Assembly: GCA_965221405.1 (NCBI GenBank)
Contig: CBDCSE010000002.1
Location: 2,294,001-2,358,000, forward strand
From: JAPOUP01 sp965221405
GTDB lineage: Bacteria > Pseudomonadota > Alphaproteobacteria > Rhodobacterales > Rhodobacteraceae
DNA: 64,000 nucleotides
Reading direction: 5' to 3'
Shown here piece by piece: positions 60,619 to 64,000 of the stretch (its first letter is position 1; every line of letters starts with the position of its first letter). The notes below the pieces were generated by a model. It worked only from the letters and a program-made list of their open reading frames with translations, did no database searches and had not been told where the DNA came from. The position numbers and the translations under genes were made by a program.

Positions 60619-61698
60619 CTATGGTCGAAAATGTTTACTGAGCTTCAGTCCCTGACCTTGATAGTTTGACGAGAGCGCCGTTCCGTAGAGATGCTGCGGG
60701 CGTTCGGTCATCCGTTCGTAAACCAGTCGACCCACAACCTGCCCGTGCTCAAGAACAAATGGAGCCTCGTGACACCGGACTTCCAGCACGCCTCGTGAGC
60801 CAAATCCGCCCGATTCCACGTGACCAAAACCCGGATCAAAGAAGCCAGCGTAATGCACCCGGAATTCACCAAACACCGCCAGATATGGTGCCATCTCGGC
60901 GGCGTAATCCGGAGGTATATGCACTGCCTCTTGACTTACGAGGATGTAGAACGCTCCTGGATCGAGAATGATCCTGCCTTCGGATGTGCGGATTTCCTCC
61001 CAATATTCAGAAGCTTCGTATTTTTGGGTCCTATCCAGATCTATGAGGGCGGCGTGAGGCTTGGCGCGGTAGCCCACCAGATCGGTGGAATCGGGGCGGA
61101 GGTCAACGGAAAAACCTAATCCGTTACCGATCACGGCCTTCCCGTCCACGAGTCCCGCGGTTCCATGCAGCTCATGAAGCTCGCGGTCCGATAGCTGGGC
61201 GCTTCCCCTGCGGAACCGGATCTGGTTCAGTCGCATGCCGGACCTAACCAACACCGAAAAACTTCGCGGACAAATCTCCGCGAAGAGTTGCCCGGAATAT
61301 CCTTTCGGGATTCGATCGAATTCCACTCCATCATCGGTTATGGTCCGTGTCAGCAGGTCCAGACGACCCGTGGAGGACTTCGCGTTCGCCACCGCGTGGA
61401 TACCTCGTGGCAGTGAGAGACGTTCCATTAGAGGCGCCACATAGACACATCCCTTCTCGAGCACCGCTCCGTCCGACAGGTCAACGCGGTGCATCTCGAA
61501 TTCCGCCAGTCGTTTGGAAACGGTTTTGCCTGAGCCGACAAGAAATGAGGCCCGAACGCGATATGCGATCGACCCGAGACGCAGATCGAGTGAAGCTGGC
61601 TGAAACTGCCCCGGGTCTATGGCAACGTCAGCGGCGACTTCGCCGCGCAGGACCATCGCCTCGAGTTCCTGTATTGGAAGAACCCCAGTGCCCGGCAT
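60619..61698 (-). CDS. dcd: 2'-deoxycytidine 5'-triphosphate deaminase (long form)
   Basis: A 359-residue alphaproteobacterial-type Dcd, twice the length of the E. coli enzyme, with two dUTPase-like barrels. Motifs are GQFQPASLDLRLGSIAYRVRA, VANAKSSTGRLDLLTRTI, IPKGYSGQLFAEICPRSF and, in the second half, GFFDPGFGH. It converts dCTP to dUTP, feeding dTMP synthesis. It lies 49 bp downstream of tRNA-Pro on the same strand. Confidence 0.92.
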   Translation of the reverse strand: MPGTGVLPIQELEAMVLRGEVAADVAIDPGQFQPASLDLRLGSIAYRVRASFLVGSGKTVSKRLAEFEMHRVDLSDGAVLEKGCVYVAPLMERLSLPRGIHAVANAKSSTGRLDLLTRTITDDGVEFDRIPKGYSGQLFAEICPRSFSVLVRSGMRLNQIRFRRGSAQLSDRELHELHGTAGLVDGKAVIGNGLGFSVDLRPDSTDLVGYRAKPHAALIDLDRTQKYEASEYWEEIRTSEGRIILDPGAFYILVSQEAVHIPPDYAAEMAPYLAVFGEFRVHYAGFFDPGFGHVESGGFGSRGVLEVRCHEAPFVLEHGQVVGRLVYERMTERPQHLYGTALSSNYQGQGLKLSKHFRP

Positions 61699-61747
61699 AG
61701 TACCTCCGGAATAATGGTGCCCTTTGCCGGGCCGCGAAAATCCTTGG

Positions 61748-61821
61748 TCGGGCTAGCAGGATTTGAACCTGCGACCTTCCGTCCCCCAGACGGATGCGCT
61801 ACCAGACTGCGCCATAGCCCG
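61748..61821 (-). tRNA. tRNA-Pro (anticodon GGG)
   Basis: 74 nt without encoded CCA. Acceptor stem CGGGCTA / TAGCCCG, D-loop AGTCTGGTA, anticodon stem TCCGT / ACGGA around the loop CTGGGGG (anticodon GGG), T-arm GCAGG TTCAAAT CCTGC, discriminator A. The stems pair fully. An ISKra4-type element begins about 58 bp upstream, so the promoter region is partly displaced. Confidence 0.95.
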
Positions 61822-61870
61822 ACATGGACGCCTCTCTATCAGACCGTTTCGCGGCATAGCAAGCGTGGCT

Positions 61871-61878
61871 GGGCGCGA
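61871..61878. repeat. 8-bp target-site duplication, left (GGGCGCGA)
   Basis: Identical to 63634-63641 beyond the ISKra4-type element. Confidence 0.88.
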
Positions 61879-63633
61879 GGGTGCGATTCTCGTATGGTTC
61901 GCTTTTTGAACCACTGATGTTCTGCCCGCGAATCACGCGGCGAGGGCAATCCGGGCCACCGGGCGGTTTTCGTTGGCGCATTCCGGGGGCCTCCAGCCGC
62001 CGTGGCGGCCCGTGCGCGGCGCCAGCACGGCCCATGCCCGGTCGAAGCGTCCGGACCCGGGGACGACCGGAAGGTCAGGACGCCCTGTCCGCCGTCGCGG
62101 CCCCGGCCCTGTCCCGAGCGCTTCATCCTCACCGTCACCAGGACCCTGTTGGCGGCCTCCACGGATCCCGATCCGATGGGGTGGCCCGCGTTGGCGGCGT
62201 CCGCGTAGTGCATGCGTCTGCGGTTGCCGCGGAAGCAGGCCAGCTCCCTCCGGACGTCGTCGGCCCCCTTTCCCCTGCGCAGCAGGTGGCGCATGGCGCC
62301 GGTCACCCTGCCGACGCCCCCGGGGTCGTGGGGCGGGACGTGCCGCCACTTCCCGAACCAGGCCGTGCCGGCGGCCGTGTCCGCGCCGAAGGCGGTGTCG
62401 GCCGCGGCCTTCATATGCTGGGCCGCGTGCCAGAAGTCGACAGGCATGACATCGGGCGACAGCGATTCCAGGAACGTCCAGTTGTCCCTGGCGCCGTCGG
62501 CCACCGCCGCAGGCCTCAGGTCGGGGTTGCGTTCCAGCCAGTGGAGCGCCTCGGCCTCGGCCGCGACTTCAGGCTCGCCCTGGCGGTCTCGGGAAGACGC
62601 CCGAAGTGCCGGCTCCCGGCATGCTGCCTTCGGCGCCGGCCAGGGCCACGACGCCGCACGACGCCTCGCGCCAGCCGGCGTCCGCTGGCTTTCCGTCCTC
62701 CGTCCCGGCGTTCATGCGCATCATCACGCCGCCGGGCGAGACCAGCAGCGAGACCGCCCCCCCCGGGCATGTCCTCCCGTTCCCGGAGATCCGCCAGAAG
62801 CGCGCCGGAGCATTCCTCCACGCGGTTTCCCGCCTCCCCGGAAAGCCGGCCCGGGGACGCCGTCGAAGGCCCCTGGCCGCAGAGCCTTTTCCAGGCGTCC
62901 CCGCTCCCGCGGGCCGTCAGCCCGCCCGTCAGGTACATCGACAGGCCCGCCGCCGCCGGCGTCAGACCGCACGGCGTCAGGCCCAGGACGGCCTCGGCGG
63001 GGACCAGCGACGCGCCGGTCCCCGAGGGGCGGTACCGCGAACGGAGGAAGCCGGACGGGCCGAACACAGTCATCGCGCGGCCCGGCGTGGCCTCCGCCCT
63101 ACGGTACGTCCCGCCGCTGGCCCCGGCCGTGTCGCCGTGGCCGTCCAGCGTCCCGGACGCGTCCTTCAGGACCGTGCGGGCAAGGCGGAGGACCGTGTCG
63201 CGGAACGCCGCCCCGGCCCGCAGCGGGTCGTCCCGGTACAGGGCCGCGGTGTCCGCCGCCAGGCCGACCTCCACGGCCCGCCCGGCCAGGGCGACGCCCG
63301 CCCGCGTCAGGCGCTCCTCCGCCGCCGTGACGGATCCGCTTCCCCCATCGATGTTGGCAATCGGGTTCCCGGGCTGTAGGCTCTTCATCGGAGTGCTCCT
63401 TTCCGCCCCCGCTTCGGGGCTCTTGACGATTTGCATCGGGAGCACCCTGCCACATCCCGGATCCAGGCCCGGGAACGGCGGCCGACACGGCGGCCGCGAA
63501 AAAAACGCGGCACGCGCCGCGGATTTTCGCGGATTCGGCCGGATCAGGGGCGATCGCGGGATCCGGCACGGAAAATGTCGTTCGGTTCCAGTCTATTGAA
63601 AAAAGAGCGATCCGCCATACGGGAACCACACCC
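61879..63633 (-). mobile_element. ISKra4-family insertion sequence, decayed
   Basis: A 1755-bp element. The inward-reading ends are GGGTGCGATTCTCGTATGG (left) and GGGTGTGGTTCCCGTATGG (right), 16 of 19 identical, flanked by the 8-bp duplication GGGCGCGA. It contains one frameshifted transposase gene on the minus strand. The composition is extremely G+C-rich. Confidence 0.87.
61933..63388 (-). pseudogene. ISKra4-family transposase with frameshifts
   Basis: N-terminal part from MKSLQPGNPIANIDGGSGSV through GFLRSRYRPSGTGASLVP, LGLTPCGLTPAAAGLSMYL and LCGQGPSTASPGRLSGEAG. Frame is lost after REREDMP (about 62770), and parts of the next block appear in other frames (HAGSRHFGRLPET). It resumes as VADGARDNWTFLESLSPDV, FWHAAQHMKAAADTAFG and IGSGSVEAANRVLVTVRMKRSG. 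The true end (GRFDRAWAVLAPR) is in a further frame. At least two or three shifts; inactive. Confidence 0.8.
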
Positions 63634-63947
63634 GGGCGCGACGGCGGGACTAGTTTGTCCCTGGGCCCGTCAGTGTCGGAATTCTTCTCGGCGGGATGTC
63701 CGATCATCCCGGGTCATTCACTCGATCTCGGCCCGCATTCCGAACCCCTTTAATGGGCGGCCGTCGGTCGCCGCCACTTTCCGCCCTCTGGCCATGGGCG
63801 GGGTCGGTCGAGAACCGTCGTATCTTGCGGTCAGTGACGCCGTGAACCGTCCTGGCGCTCGGGACGATATGCGGATAACGAGAATCCCGCGCCTGCACGC
63901 ATCAATGCTTCGCGCTGAGGTGGTGAAAACTCCATGGCAGCCGCCCT
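63634..63947. other. Intergenic, right duplication then no gene seen
   Basis: Starts with the right copy of GGGCGCGA (63634-63641). The rest holds no recognisable gene; before the insertion it was the region upstream of tRNA-Pro. Confidence 0.5.
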
Positions 63948-64000
63948 TTAACGTCGCCCGAACAACTCGATGCCGATAGTTTGGGCTATCTCATCCACGA
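63948..64000 (-). CDS. Possible C-terminal end of a gene beyond the window
   Basis: An open minus-strand frame entering from the right edge, VDEIAQTIGIELFGRR then TAA. It looks protein-like but only 17 codons are visible; unidentified. Confidence 0.3.
   Translation of the reverse strand, partial: VDEIAQTIGIELFGRR

Noticed and set aside
1..64000. CRISPR arrays or large prophage
   Set aside because: No regularly spaced repeats and no phage structural genes were seen; the mobile DNA is made of insertion sequences and their cargo.

Overview
The window looks like the chromosome of an alphaproteobacterium related to Rhodobacterales. The RegB/SenC/RegA (PrrBCA) redox regulators lie near ahcY. Other typical blocks are DUF1674-rsmB-heparinase-purH-lspA-DUF3035-M16-M16, dapD/dapE, long-form dCTP deaminase and endonuclease-type MutL. 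The core genes are intact. Between them lies an unusually dense layer of insertion sequences, many broken by frameshifts, which suggests a genome in or just after an IS expansion.

Layout. 0-1.6 kb: a RloA/RloB (AbiL-like) defence pair cut by the window edge. 2.4-7.6 kb: ahcY, an HD hydrolase and the redox two-component locus. 7.9-11.1 kb: a complete IS1595-type transposon with 25-bp terminal repeats and 8-bp target duplications. It carries transposase, a C5 DNA methyltransferase, a PD-ExK nuclease and an AT-hook microprotein, all coupled by ATGA overlaps. 11-15.9 kb: scrambled YafQ/DinJ toxin-antitoxin genes and a P63C-domain remnant, duplicated as 797-bp direct repeats around an IS1634-family element. 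15.9-23.6 kb: an oxidative uronate/aldarate catabolic cluster with one enolase-superfamily gene broken by a 186-bp MITE. 23.9 kb: rlmN.

25.4-31.2 kb is a surface-protein and IS island. It holds an IS1595 transposase fused in frame to a TbpB-like barrel, a TbpB-like lipoprotein with a G15 tract just after its lipobox, an amber-interrupted secreted protein, a secreted protein split by an IS1595-family element, and a serine recombinase. 31.5-35.8 kb: a form II CO-dehydrogenase-like coxG-S-L-M operon ending in a clear terminator. 36-42 kb: dapD, dapE and rnr. 42-44.8 kb: relics of a DUF4338(DruA)/Tn5-like transposase and an IS200-type TnpA. 45-55 kb: the rsmB to M16 peptidase block, interrupted by a dead toxin-antitoxin pair.

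55.4-57.5 kb is a second small-secreted-protein island. A 911-bp element with inverted repeats and an 8-bp target duplication, but no transposase, carries one secreted-protein gene. That gene has a C15 tract between its start codon and its signal peptide, and the frame is OFF as read. 57.8-64 kb: mutL, dcd, tRNA-Pro(GGG) and a decayed ISKra4-type element inserted just upstream of the tRNA.

Two themes stand out. First, transposons here carry or create accessory functions: a mobile restriction-modification operon, a mobile phase-variable gene, and a giant target duplication that copies an antitoxin gene. Second, four G/C homopolymers of 15-16 bases lie in or next to surface-protein and toxin-antitoxin genes, consistent with slipped-strand phase variation.
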